From a virus, in IMG/VR virus record IMGVR_UViG_3300021131_000007, positions 1-57,889 of that record: 57,889 nucleotides of DNA. One strand, written 5' to 3'. Below, piece after piece: positions 44,801 through 51,558 of the stretch. The translations under genes and the position numbers were made by a program. Numbering within the stretch: the first letter of the stretch is position 1; every line of letters begins with the position of its first letter. The notes under the pieces are model-generated. The model did no database searches, was not told where the DNA came from, and worked only from the letters and a program-made list of their open reading frames with translations.

Positions 44801-45089
44801 AGAAGTAGTGGAAAAGAAAGATGATCCGTTTATTAATTATCTACATAGTCAAGATCTTCAAATACCTGAAGGTAAAAAGTATATTGTTGACTTTACCCAC
44901 TATCAAACCAAACAAAAGAAAATGATGGCTCACGTCATATATTGTGATGAGCAAAAAGAGATGTATCGTGTAATAGCTTTTCCAAAGATGTACACGACAG
45001 CATTAGGAAAGATGAAAGCTGGATCTTTCTGTTCCCCCGTTATCGGAAAATTAGATGACGGAACAACATTCGTAAAGGAGATAGCATGA
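41823..45089 (+). CDS. DNA polymerase III alpha subunit (DnaE-like)
   Basis: The 1088-residue C-family polymerase starts best at GTG 41823 (GGAG five bases upstream); TTG 41820 is the alternative. The N-terminal PHP domain is intact: HLHVHSHYSLMDG, AITDHGTL, LEAYIS, HITLLAKN, LSGCMNG and GDCHYA. The palm has GPGRGSAAGS near 375 and PDIDTDFMDRR near 420 with catalytic Asp residues. A C-terminal OB-like region follows (VCAMVKSIKKGKGWSRVEL). No separate proofreading exonuclease is recognised, so the intact PHP may edit. It is the phage replicase. Confidence 0.93.
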   Translation: MNFTHLHVHSHYSLMDGLCSPEELLTAAKNAGQTAMAITDHGTLSSHREMQVAAKKLGMKPILGLEAYISATDRFDKRDIKNRDDNTQIFNHITLLAKNNEGLKNLQKLSEIAWTEGYYRKPRIDFEVLDEYGNGLIVLSGCMNGLIAKAIQRNDMNKAFEYARWFQNRFKDDFYLEVQSHNDKEVNDGQAKISAELGIKLVATGDCHYATKDQKALEEALLILSTKPDQAEGTNYESGKKYKDIFERFNHLYPDRPISFQDINVYIQPLEEIKKDFGSEWTEDIYDNSLEISNKVEEYEFHENLKLLPKPKKDAHNQLIEMCNETLKEKGLDNEEYKERLKEELTVIKDKDFSSYFLVVSDMVRWAKDNEILVGPGRGSAAGSLVCYLLGITEVDPIKFDLLFFRFINPERNDFPDIDTDFMDRRRGEVKEFLRKKFKNVASISTYQYFKDKGVVRDAARVFDVPLGEVNKALKGVETFEEFESNKNVDWFKQKYPEVLKFASDLRGRIRSVGIHAAGVVVAKDAISNYAPIESRSDSSDDVSGRVPVVAYDMDQAAEIGLIKFDVLGLKTLSVIQDTIKSIKDRHKIDIDLHSLPLDDKAVFQDLSNGYTKGVFQAEATPYTNLLIKMGVDTFEDMVASNALVRPGAMNTVGAEYLARKRGDKMVQYVHPVMQPFLERTYGVVIYQEQVMQACVYLGGMSWSEADKVRKIIGKKKDAKEFDVFKDKFVEGAKRYISKEDAEHLWHDFEAHAGYSFNRSHAVAYSMLSYWTAWLKHYYTTEFVFALLKNEGNKDTRTEYLLEAKRLGIKVLLPHVNESELDFSIQGTSIRFGLSNVKYISETIGKKILNARPFKSYAHLLEVAGEKKSGINSRAIASLNLIGGATFDDNPRTGKESENYYEYLNIPKFDTRGITAFIKSQVTPLEDFLEEGTFVVCAMVKSIKKGKGWSRVELVDDTGSIGIFHSENTQIETGNMYFFLVGDNRIHRYVTIAEVVEKKDDPFINYLHSQDLQIPEGKKYIVDFTHYQTKQKKMMAHVIYCDEQKEMYRVIAFPKMYTTALGKMKAGSFCSPVIGKLDDGTTFVKEIA

Positions 45090-45334
45090 CCGAAGAAACA
45101 ACACAAACAGAAAGCACACAAGAACAAAATCCAGGAGTAAATATTAGCGTAGAGCAAATTCTAGCTGCTATTATTCAAACAGTAGGAACTACTACGGTTT
45201 CTCTTGAAAATCTTGTTGCAAACTACAGCATGAAATCAATTGCTGTAAATCAAAACGAAGATAAGTCTGTAGTATTTTCACTAGTTGATGCTCCAGAACC
45301 AACAGAAGTACCTACAACAGAACAAGCAGAATAA
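45086..45334 (+). CDS. Small acidic hypothetical protein
   Basis: The 82-residue product is coupled to the polymerase stop (ATGA) and ends four bases before recA. The ends are Glu/Thr-rich and disordered (EETTQTESTQEQ, APEPTEVPTTEQ), with a short ordered middle (VNISVEQILAAIIQTVGTTTV). It may bind a replication partner or mimic DNA by charge. No family is recognised. Confidence 0.6.
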   Translation: MTEETTQTESTQEQNPGVNISVEQILAAIIQTVGTTTVSLENLVANYSMKSIAVNQNEDKSVVFSLVDAPEPTEVPTTEQAE

Positions 45335-45337
45335 TTT

Positions 45338-46336
45338 ATGACATTAGTAGCAGAAGAAATATTAGCACGTCTGGATCCAAAAACTAGACAACGCATCCAA
45401 CTTGCTACAGATGTCAGTGCTGAAAGGCAAAAGACTCCGAGTATTGGATTAAATATAGCTCTAAAGGGTGGTCTAGGATATGGTAGGCAAATCCTTGTTT
45501 GGGGTAACAAGTCTGCAGGAAAGTCATCATTTTGTTTACAGATGATTGGAATGGCACAGAAAGAAGGAAAAACTTGTGCTTGGATTGATTCTGAACATTC
45601 TTATGATGCAAAGTGGGCTGAAAGTTTAGGAGTGGATTCAACTTCCCTTATCTACTCCTCAGCAAAAACTATCAATGATATGGTAGATGTTGCAACACAA
45701 TTAATGGAAGCGGGAATAGATATTATTGTTGTGGATTCTATATCAGCATTACTCCCAGCAATTTATTTTGAAAAAGATAGCACTGAATTAAAAAAGTTGG
45801 AAGATACAAAACAAATTGGTGCCGAGGCAAAGGATATGACACATGCAGTCAAAATGCTTAATTACTCTAACAAAAATACGTTACTCGTTCTTATTTCTCA
45901 ACAGAGAAATCAATTTGGTTCTATGCATGCGTCGCATATCCCAACAGGGGGCATGGCAGTTAAGTTTTTCTCCAGCACTGTTATTAAGCTTTGGTCTTCG
46001 GAAGCCGAAGCAAATGCTATTAAATCTGGAATCAAAGTTGGTGATAAGATACTTGAACAAAAAGTTGGACGGCCCGTTAATTGGATCATTGACTACAATA
46101 AACTTGGACCAATGGGACAAAGCGGTCAGTACGATTTTTACTACCAAGGAGATCAAGTTGGAATTGATTCCGTTGGAGAAATATTAGACGCTGCAGAAAT
46201 GATGGGAGTCATTCAAAAAGGCGGGGCTTGGTACACAATCAATGAAGAGCGTTTTCAAGGTAGAAGTAAAGCCTTAGATTATCTCAGAGATAATCCTGAT
46301 GTGGTAAAATTATTACAAGAGAAGATATATGAATAA
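45338..46336 (+). CDS. recA: RecA-like recombinase
   Basis: The 332-residue protein has Walker A GNKSAGKSS at 56-64, CAWIDSEHSYDAKWAESLGV after it, Walker B IIVVDSISALLP near 128-139 and the L2-type LISQQRNQFGSMH with PTGGMAVKFFSS. These are in the order of bacterial RecA, which forms filaments on single-stranded DNA for strand exchange. It is slightly shorter than cellular RecA and lacks the long acidic C-terminus. It lies behind the polymerase, so it probably serves replication-linked repair. A TGGTAAAAT at 46302-46310 within its end may start the next transcript. Confidence 0.9.
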   Translation: MTLVAEEILARLDPKTRQRIQLATDVSAERQKTPSIGLNIALKGGLGYGRQILVWGNKSAGKSSFCLQMIGMAQKEGKTCAWIDSEHSYDAKWAESLGVDSTSLIYSSAKTINDMVDVATQLMEAGIDIIVVDSISALLPAIYFEKDSTELKKLEDTKQIGAEAKDMTHAVKMLNYSNKNTLLVLISQQRNQFGSMHASHIPTGGMAVKFFSSTVIKLWSSEAEANAIKSGIKVGDKILEQKVGRPVNWIIDYNKLGPMGQSGQYDFYYQGDQVGIDSVGEILDAAEMMGVIQKGGAWYTINEERFQGRSKALDYLRDNPDVVKLLQEKIYE

Positions 46337-47285
46337 AATAAAAATAATGGATCAGGTAACAGTTTATCAGGATGTTTTTTCTGATTCTGATTTAAATATG
46401 TTATTGGATGAAATAAATAAATCAGAAATTGAAGATGATAAAAAATATGATCCATCCGAAATTGATCCAGATAATTCTGCTTATTTAAACGAACACGGAC
46501 CCCAACCTCAGGATAAAAATGACGGGAGTTTAATTTACACATGGACTCCTTGGTATACTTATGGTAAAAGAAGTATTTGGAATCATCCATCAGATTTTAA
46601 TCAAGAAAATAAACAACATGTTGGATTCAATTTATTAAAAAATAGTGTTTTGAAAACACATTGTGATTATGTAAATGAATGGGCTAAAGATGGTAAATGG
46701 ACATATGATATACAGGATTGGAACATCGGAGAGACCGAAGAAGATCCTATGGTTATGTCAACTTTGGAAATTCTTAAGCATAAAAAAAATAATGATGAAA
46801 AGTATACCATTCCAGTGCACACAGATTGGCATAATCAAAGGGTAGATGAACCTGGACCAAAACAAATTCTTACCTACACTATTTATTTAAATGATGATTA
46901 TGATGGGGGAGAAATAGATTTTATTGATGAAACAAATTCAAAGCTTATAGTCTATAAACCTAAGCGTGGTGATATAACTGTATTTCCTTCTGGAAGACCA
47001 TATTGGCACGGAGCACGTGCAGTCACATCAGACAAAAGTAAAATATTTATTAGAACTTTTGCTTTATATAGATATCCAGTTACAGAAAAATGGATTAACG
47101 GTTTAATGGTTTACGGACCAACTGAATTTTTAAGAAAAGAAAATGAAAGATTAAAATCAATAGTAGATTCTGGTATAGCAGGTAGACAAGCGGTTCCAAG
47201 AGGCGGAGGCTCAGATCCAGCTAATCCAAATCCAACAATTTATTATGATGAAGAAATTTATATAGATGGTAGGATTATTAATTGA
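46329..47285 (+). CDS. 2OG-Fe(II) oxygenase (paralogue 8, outside the cluster)
   Basis: The 318-residue member has the full triad His164, Asp166 (PVHTDWH), His227 (WHGARA) and a Lys about ten residues later. YLNDDYDGGEIDF and YKPKRGDITVFPSG form the core. It is larger than most of the cluster members, with an acidic N-terminal region and a C-terminal tail ending in a Gly/Pro-rich stretch. It overlaps recA by eight bases and lies 37 kb from the other seven, next to small genes. It may act on a different target, such as a replication protein or nucleotide, or share the tail substrate. Confidence 0.86.
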   Translation: MNKIKIMDQVTVYQDVFSDSDLNMLLDEINKSEIEDDKKYDPSEIDPDNSAYLNEHGPQPQDKNDGSLIYTWTPWYTYGKRSIWNHPSDFNQENKQHVGFNLLKNSVLKTHCDYVNEWAKDGKWTYDIQDWNIGETEEDPMVMSTLEILKHKKNNDEKYTIPVHTDWHNQRVDEPGPKQILTYTIYLNDDYDGGEIDFIDETNSKLIVYKPKRGDITVFPSGRPYWHGARAVTSDKSKIFIRTFALYRYPVTEKWINGLMVYGPTEFLRKENERLKSIVDSGIAGRQAVPRGGGSDPANPNPTIYYDEEIYIDGRIIN

Positions 47286-47620
47286 AAAAAAATTACTCCC
47301 AAGAAGAGTTAGAAACTATTTTAAAAAATCTTAGAGCTACTTCAGTCTTTGTAGCTTTATTAAAACATAATGGAAAAATGTCATTGCCTGCTAAAATGTT
47401 TGAAGAACTATTAAATGAACAAGTTTGGCCTAATGATTTTATTTACAATAATGGTAGTTCAATGTGCATTACTTATGACAGAGAATCTGATGAGTTTGGC
47501 TTTGAGTTAATGTATGAAGATGAAGGTTATAGGCCAGAAAATTCAGTAGCGTTTCAATGCACTAGAGGAAATCTAGAAGTTGGGCACATAGATTACAATG
47601 ATCCGAGATATAAAAAATAA
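47282..47620 (+). CDS. Hypothetical protein
   Basis: The 112-residue product starts at TTG 47282, overlapping the oxygenase stop. The sequence shows helices (YSQEELETILKNLRATSVFV) and then KMSLPAKMFEELLNEQVWPN and FGFELMYEDEGYRPENSVAF. It looks like a small soluble alpha/beta protein. I do not recognise a family. Tight coupling to the eighth oxygenase suggests a shared transcript but does not show function. Confidence 0.6.
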   Translation: MKKNYSQEELETILKNLRATSVFVALLKHNGKMSLPAKMFEELLNEQVWPNDFIYNNGSSMCITYDRESDEFGFELMYEDEGYRPENSVAFQCTRGNLEVGHIDYNDPRYKK

Positions 47621-47622
47621 CC

Positions 47623-47799
47623 ATGGGAAGCTTTAGCGAATTTATCAATAAAGATCAGCCAGGATGTGAAAAAATTTACGGCACATATGGATGTAAGTAC
47701 TGTGATGAAGATTTAGATTTTGCTTGGTGGGATTTAAACAAAGCAACATTTTTTTGGATTTGTTCAAAAGGACACAGATCAGAACATAAGTTAGGATAA
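47623..47799 (+). CDS. 58-residue zinc-ribbon-like protein
   Basis: ATG 47623 opens a frame that fills the gap between two longer genes. It encodes GTYGCKYCDEDL and FFWICSKGHRSEHK, giving Cys-x2-Cys and Cys-x3-His pairs for one zinc site. Start and stop lie within two or three bases of the neighbouring genes, so it belongs to the operon. Function unknown, possibly nucleic-acid binding. Confidence 0.65.
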   Translation: MGSFSEFINKDQPGCEKIYGTYGCKYCDEDLDFAWWDLNKATFFWICSKGHRSEHKLG

Positions 47800-47800
47800 A

Positions 47801-48109
47801 ATGTCAGAACGTGGAGAAATAAAACGTGACGGTGCAAAAGGGCAAAAAAACTCTGGGCGTGGGGATTATCAAAAAGGCGATGCCCAATGGCACGATTTTG
47901 TAGTTGATTATAAAGAATATTCTAAAAGTATTTCAATATCAAAAGCAATCTGGGCAAAAATATGTACAGATACATTTAAAGTAAACAGAGATAAGTATCC
48001 AGTTTTAAAATTAATTTTAGGTGAGAATAGTCAAAAAACTAGACTTGCGGTAATTGAATGGGAGCTGTTCGAACAAATGGTAGAGTGTTGGGAGAATCAA
48101 AATGGTTGA
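47801..48109 (+). CDS. PD-(D/E)XK-like nuclease or resolvase, tentative
   Basis: The 102-residue protein has NSGRGDYQKGDAQWHDFVVDYKEYSKSIS split over residues 17-45. GDA followed by VDYKEY resembles the D...(D/E)xK active site of small phage nucleases that bind branched DNA, and WAKICTDTFK and VLKLILGE fit the following helix and strand. It lies among recombination genes. The motif is short, so the call is tentative; DNA repair or branch resolution is the likely area. Confidence 0.5.
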   Translation: MSERGEIKRDGAKGQKNSGRGDYQKGDAQWHDFVVDYKEYSKSISISKAIWAKICTDTFKVNRDKYPVLKLILGENSQKTRLAVIEWELFEQMVECWENQNG

Positions 48110-48434
48110 AAATGAAAAAACTTCTTTAGAGATGATTAGTTCTGTTACAGAATTTAATGATATGTCTGAGTTTATGAATGATAAAGATTTAGATCAAGCT
48201 TTAGAGCTTATGATTAAATTGATAGCAAAGCCAGATGTTCCTCCTAGTGCAGCTCCATCTTTAATAGTAAAATTGCAGGCAATTAGTGCCAAGCTTGCAA
48301 TGCAAGCAAGGTACTACACCACTTTTGAAAAAGGTGGGGAAAATTCAAAAAAGAAGAATACATACTATACAGCAGCAGAAGCCATAGATAAGCTTGTAGA
48401 TGCATTAAAGTATTCTGCAAGATATGGAGTTTAA
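48102..48434 (+). CDS. Hypothetical helical protein
   Basis: The 110-residue product is helical and overlaps its upstream neighbour by eight bases. KDLDQALELMIKLIAKPDVPPSAAP and LIVKLQAISAKLAMQARYYTTFE suggest a helical bundle, perhaps a small DNA-binding or structural partner of the adjacent nuclease. The end (TYYTAAEAIDKLVDALKYS) is another helix. No known family. Confidence 0.6.
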   Translation: MVENEKTSLEMISSVTEFNDMSEFMNDKDLDQALELMIKLIAKPDVPPSAAPSLIVKLQAISAKLAMQARYYTTFEKGGENSKKKNTYYTAAEAIDKLVDALKYSARYGV

Positions 48435-49214
48435 TTGACTGTTACAACACTTAAAATAAAAAAGAAGCCAGGGGGCTTTGACAAAGAAAAGTTTCTCCAA
48501 GAATACTTTGATTCATTTGAGTCAAAATCTGGTTTTACAGAAAAGAAAACATTCTCTCCAAGCACACTTGGTTATGGCCACGGTAATTGTGCTAGGTATT
48601 GGTTTATAGCGTTTAATGGGGCGGAATTTGAAGATACTGCTAAACCATTAGCTAAAGCTGCTATGGAAAATGGAACATTTACTCACGATAGACTCCAGGC
48701 AAGATTTAGCAAAATGAATAAATCATATAAGGTTATTGCCCATGAAGTAGATACTACCTTTCAAGATCCACCAATCCATGGATTTATGGATACAGTAATT
48801 CAAGATATAGAAAATGATTTAACTATTGCTATTGAAATAAAGTCTGCAAAAGATGAACAATGGGTAGTTAAAAATTCTAGTTTAGAGCCATCAGATAATC
48901 ATAGGATTCAATTGCTTTCCTATATGAAGATCTGGGGCTATAAATATGGAGCATTTTTTTATGAAGATAAAAATGATCAAACTCCACTTATGATTGTTAT
49001 TGAAATGGACGAAGATAATACTAAATTAATTGATTATGTATTTGAATGGCTTCGTGGTGTTTATGATCTTTATTTGGCTGAAACCTTGCCAAATAGAGCC
49101 TTTACAAAATCTACGTGGGCTTGTAAGGGATGTCCAGTTAAAAATGTTTGTTGGAAAGATATGAAAACGGAAGAGGGCGAAGTTGAATATCCAGCCATGG
49201 TGACTAAACTATGA
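48435..49214 (+). CDS. Cas4/RecB-like PD-(D/E)XK exonuclease with iron-sulfur Cys
   Basis: The 259-residue enzyme starts at TTG 48435, directly after the previous stop. The nuclease core is Asp119 (HGFMD), Glu134-x-Lys136 (AIEIKSA) and Gln159 in the following helix. Cys52 (GHGNCARY) together with Cys230, Cys233 and Cys239 (CKGCPVKNVC) matches the four-Cys iron-sulfur cluster of Cas4 and AddB nucleases. Phage Cas4-like proteins usually work in recombination or end processing. There is no CRISPR array here, so a DNA-repair role beside RecA is the better reading. Confidence 0.82.
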   Translation: MTVTTLKIKKKPGGFDKEKFLQEYFDSFESKSGFTEKKTFSPSTLGYGHGNCARYWFIAFNGAEFEDTAKPLAKAAMENGTFTHDRLQARFSKMNKSYKVIAHEVDTTFQDPPIHGFMDTVIQDIENDLTIAIEIKSAKDEQWVVKNSSLEPSDNHRIQLLSYMKIWGYKYGAFFYEDKNDQTPLMIVIEMDEDNTKLIDYVFEWLRGVYDLYLAETLPNRAFTKSTWACKGCPVKNVCWKDMKTEEGEVEYPAMVTKL

Positions 49215-49921
49215 AAAAAGCAATAGGCTTTACTGCATTTGACAGAGTTGAATATCTTAATAAAGCTCTTGCTTCTTGGTCCGATGTAAGAAATTTAAGA
49301 GATTATGATTTTTATTTTTTTATAGAACCTTCAAATCGTTATAATGAAATAGTACAAATAATTAAAAATTTTCAAAATAATACAAATATTAAAACAACTA
49401 TTATTTCTAATCCTGAAAAATTAGGATGTGCTACAAATACTTGGTCTGTATTTGAATTTTTATTTAAACTATATGATTTTGTTATTTTGGCAGAGGATGA
49501 TGTTGTTGTATCAAAAGATGTATTAGAATATTTTAATTTTGTTGAAGAAAAGTATCGCAATGATGAAGAAATAGCAATTGTATCTGCAAACACTAAATGG
49601 GATACAAAAGACCCTATTAAATTAATTAGAGAGCAAGGATTTAATGGTTTAATCTGGGGAACTTGGAAAAAATATTGGACAAAATATTTTGAACATAATT
49701 GGGAAAAAGAACCATTTCCAGGGGCCGAGCATTCAGGTTGGGACTGGCATTTAAATATTAACATGCTTCCATTTAATAAGCTTAAAAATATTAATCCAAT
49801 GGTATCAAGATCAAACCATATTGGTTTAATTGGAGAACACTGTACTCCAGAACTTTTTGATTTAACAATATCTCCGTCTTTTAATTTAGACAATCAATGG
49901 GATATGCTGGAGGAAGTATGA
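49211..49921 (+). CDS. Glycosyltransferase, GT-A fold (GT13-like)
   Basis: The 236-residue protein starts AIGFTAFDRVEYLNKALASW, a nucleotide-sugar strand-helix, and has FVILAEDDVVVS near residues 90-100, the E-D-D metal motif. A late acidic motif is in GWDWHLN (Asp178), followed by SRSNHIGLIGEHC. This layout is close to GT13 (N-acetylglucosaminyltransferase I and relatives). It is a second glycosyltransferase beside the GT60-like enzyme and could extend or diversify a glycan on phage proteins, or modify DNA. Its location among replication genes leaves both open. Confidence 0.7.
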   Translation: MKKAIGFTAFDRVEYLNKALASWSDVRNLRDYDFYFFIEPSNRYNEIVQIIKNFQNNTNIKTTIISNPEKLGCATNTWSVFEFLFKLYDFVILAEDDVVVSKDVLEYFNFVEEKYRNDEEIAIVSANTKWDTKDPIKLIREQGFNGLIWGTWKKYWTKYFEHNWEKEPFPGAEHSGWDWHLNINMLPFNKLKNINPMVSRSNHIGLIGEHCTPELFDLTISPSFNLDNQWDMLEEV

Positions 49922-50199
49922 TTTGTTCTAACAAAGGATGTGCTAATAAGTTTGAGCCTAAAACGCATAATCAAAAATATTGCTCAGATGAATGTTGTAA
50001 GGTAGCAACTAATTTAAAAATAAAAGAAAAATATTATTATAAGAAAGCACGGGCAGCGGGTAAAGAATTTATTTGTGCCACCAGAGGTTGCAAGCAAGTA
50101 TTAAGTAGATTTAGTACAGATAAAATTTGTGAAGGCTGCAAGATGAAAGAAAGAGCAAAAGAAAAACAAGAGATCTTGGACATGCTTAATGGCAAATAA
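49918..50199 (+). CDS. Zinc-finger-like small protein
   Basis: ATG 49918 is preferred because GGAGG lies just upstream and the first residues, MICSNKGCANKF, carry Cys ligands; an in-frame ATG at 49897 is also present. The 93-residue product has CxxxxC, KYCSDECC, ICATRGC and ICEGC, enough for two zinc sites. The middle is basic (KIKEKYYYKKARAAGK). A nucleic-acid-binding role is likely; exact function unknown. Confidence 0.62.
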   Translation: MICSNKGCANKFEPKTHNQKYCSDECCKVATNLKIKEKYYYKKARAAGKEFICATRGCKQVLSRFSTDKICEGCKMKERAKEKQEILDMLNGK

Positions 50200-50728
50200 A
50201 ATATTGGGAATAGATGCTAGTACCAATAGCATTGCCTTTTGTTTAATTCACGATAAAACCCCAATCAAGTGGGGAGAAGTAACTTTTCAGGGTTCCAGTG
50301 TTTATGAAAGAATTCTTGATGCCAAACGCAAAGTTCACGCAATACGTGAACGTTTAGATTATGATACAATATGTATAGAGGCAGCAGTTTCAGTAAAGTC
50401 CGTAGCAACTGGACTTAAGATGGCCTATATGTTTGGAACAATTATGGGAGAACTTATGTATGACGATACAAAAGTTATTGAAGTTCACCCGCTTAGTTGG
50501 CAAGGGTATATAAAAAATCCTAATTTTAAAAAAGCTGAAAAAGATGCTGTCAAGTCTGAATTTCCAGGAAAATCAGAATCTTGGTATAAAAATAAAGTTA
50601 GAGAACTTAGAAAACAAAAAACAATTGATTTTGTTAAAACTTTAGGTATCGAAACTGATAATGATAACGTTGCAGATTCGGTGGGAATAGCATGGTGGGC
50701 AGCTAATGAGCAAAGCAGATCTTTATAA
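50189..50728 (+). CDS. RuvC-like Holliday junction resolvase
   Basis: The 179-residue protein has an RNase H-like fold pattern: Asp9 (LGIDASTNSIAF), Glu64 (ICIEAAVS) and a final Asp near 163 (NVADSVGIAWW). These are the carboxylates of RuvC-type nucleases that cut branched DNA, needed to clear replication intermediates before packaging. The terminase lies downstream in the same coupled run. The insertion around residues 105-145 is basic and probably contacts DNA. Confidence 0.8.
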   Translation: MANKILGIDASTNSIAFCLIHDKTPIKWGEVTFQGSSVYERILDAKRKVHAIRERLDYDTICIEAAVSVKSVATGLKMAYMFGTIMGELMYDDTKVIEVHPLSWQGYIKNPNFKKAEKDAVKSEFPGKSESWYKNKVRELRKQKTIDFVKTLGIETDNDNVADSVGIAWWAANEQSRSL

Positions 50729-50861
50729 ATCAAAAGCTTGGCTATATAAAAGATATGTAGTCGAAAGAAAAAATATTATTGAAATAGCAAAAGAGGCGGG
50801 ATGCAGTCATATGACCATCCAAAGATATTTAGAGAAATACGGAATGGTTAAGGGGAAATAA
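50706..50861 (+). CDS. 51-residue helix-turn-helix protein
   Basis: A short frame from ATG 50706 overlaps the resolvase end by 23 bases. It encodes a basic N-terminal helix (SKADLYKSKAWLYKRYVVER) and IIEIAKEAGCSHMTIQRYLEKYG, a helix-turn-helix typical of transposase-like and small regulator modules. It may bind DNA near the terminase genes or act as a small regulator. It ends at the start codon of the next zinc-ribbon gene. Confidence 0.68.
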   Translation: MSKADLYKSKAWLYKRYVVERKNIIEIAKEAGCSHMTIQRYLEKYGMVKGK

Positions 50862-51040
50862 TGCCAATCTACGAATATGTATGTATAGAGTGTGATACTT
50901 CTACAGAGGTTACAAGAAGTTTTAACGATCAAGAAAAAATTCCTCCATGTCAAAATTGTGGTTACAGTATGGTTAGATCATACAATGCTCCAGGAATCCA
51001 ATTTAAAGGTTCTGGATTTTACAAGACGGATAACCGATGA
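50861..51040 (+). CDS. FmdB-like zinc-ribbon protein
   Basis: The 59-residue product matches the FmdB-type ribbon: MPIYEYVCIECDTSTEV, then PPCQNCGYSMVRSY and PGIQFKGSGFYKTD. Four Cys bind zinc. Bacterial and phage members of this family are of uncertain function and often called putative regulators. It begins on the last base of the previous stop and overlaps the small terminase gene by four bases (ATGA). Confidence 0.82.
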   Translation: MPIYEYVCIECDTSTEVTRSFNDQEKIPPCQNCGYSMVRSYNAPGIQFKGSGFYKTDNR

Positions 51041-51558
51041 ACGAAATAGAAGTAGCAAGTCAATTTGATCAAATGAATAAAGTTGTTGAGGAAATGCTTA
51101 AGGGCAATAACCCAACACAAATAGCAAGACAACTTGGATTGCAAAGAGTAGAGGTTGTTAATCATATTGAAACTTGGAGATCGCTTATGCAAGGTGATCA
51201 CGGAGTAAAAGAAAGAGCTTCAGAAGCATTAGCAGCAGCAGATCAACATTATAATATGATTATTAAAGAAGCCTGGGATACAGTTAATCAAGCAAATGAT
51301 CAAGATGCTCTAAATGTAAAAGCACAAGCATTAAAGCTAATTGCTGATGTTGAACAAAAGCGTATTGACATGTTGCAAAAAGCTGGCGTTATAGAAAAAA
51401 ATGATATGGCTGATGCTATATTAGAAACAGAACGCAAGCAAGAAGTTTTAGTTGGAATATTAAGAGATGTATCTTCATCTTGTCCTAATTGTAAACAAGA
51501 GGTAGCTAGAAGACTAGCACAAGTAACAAATACTGTAGAGGTAATATCAGTTGACTGA
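51037..51558 (+). CDS. Terminase small subunit-like protein
   Basis: The 173-residue protein directly precedes the large terminase and overlaps it by eight bases. An N-terminal helix-turn-helix (NPTQIARQLGLQRVEVVNHI, about residues 25-45) would recognise the packaging site. The remaining helices (AADQHYNMIIKEAWDTVNQ, VKAQALKLIADVEQKRIDML) would form the oligomeric ring. Two Cys near the end (CPNC) are unusual and may bind metal. Function by position and domain pattern: DNA recognition for packaging. Confidence 0.78.
   Translation: MNEIEVASQFDQMNKVVEEMLKGNNPTQIARQLGLQRVEVVNHIETWRSLMQGDHGVKERASEALAAADQHYNMIIKEAWDTVNQANDQDALNVKAQALKLIADVEQKRIDMLQKAGVIEKNDMADAILETERKQEVLVGILRDVSSSCPNCKQEVARRLAQVTNTVEVISVD

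Noticed and set aside
48435-49214. Cas4-like protein as a sign of a CRISPR system
   Set aside because: No array, Cas1 or Cas2 is seen; Cas4-like nucleases are common in phage recombination modules.
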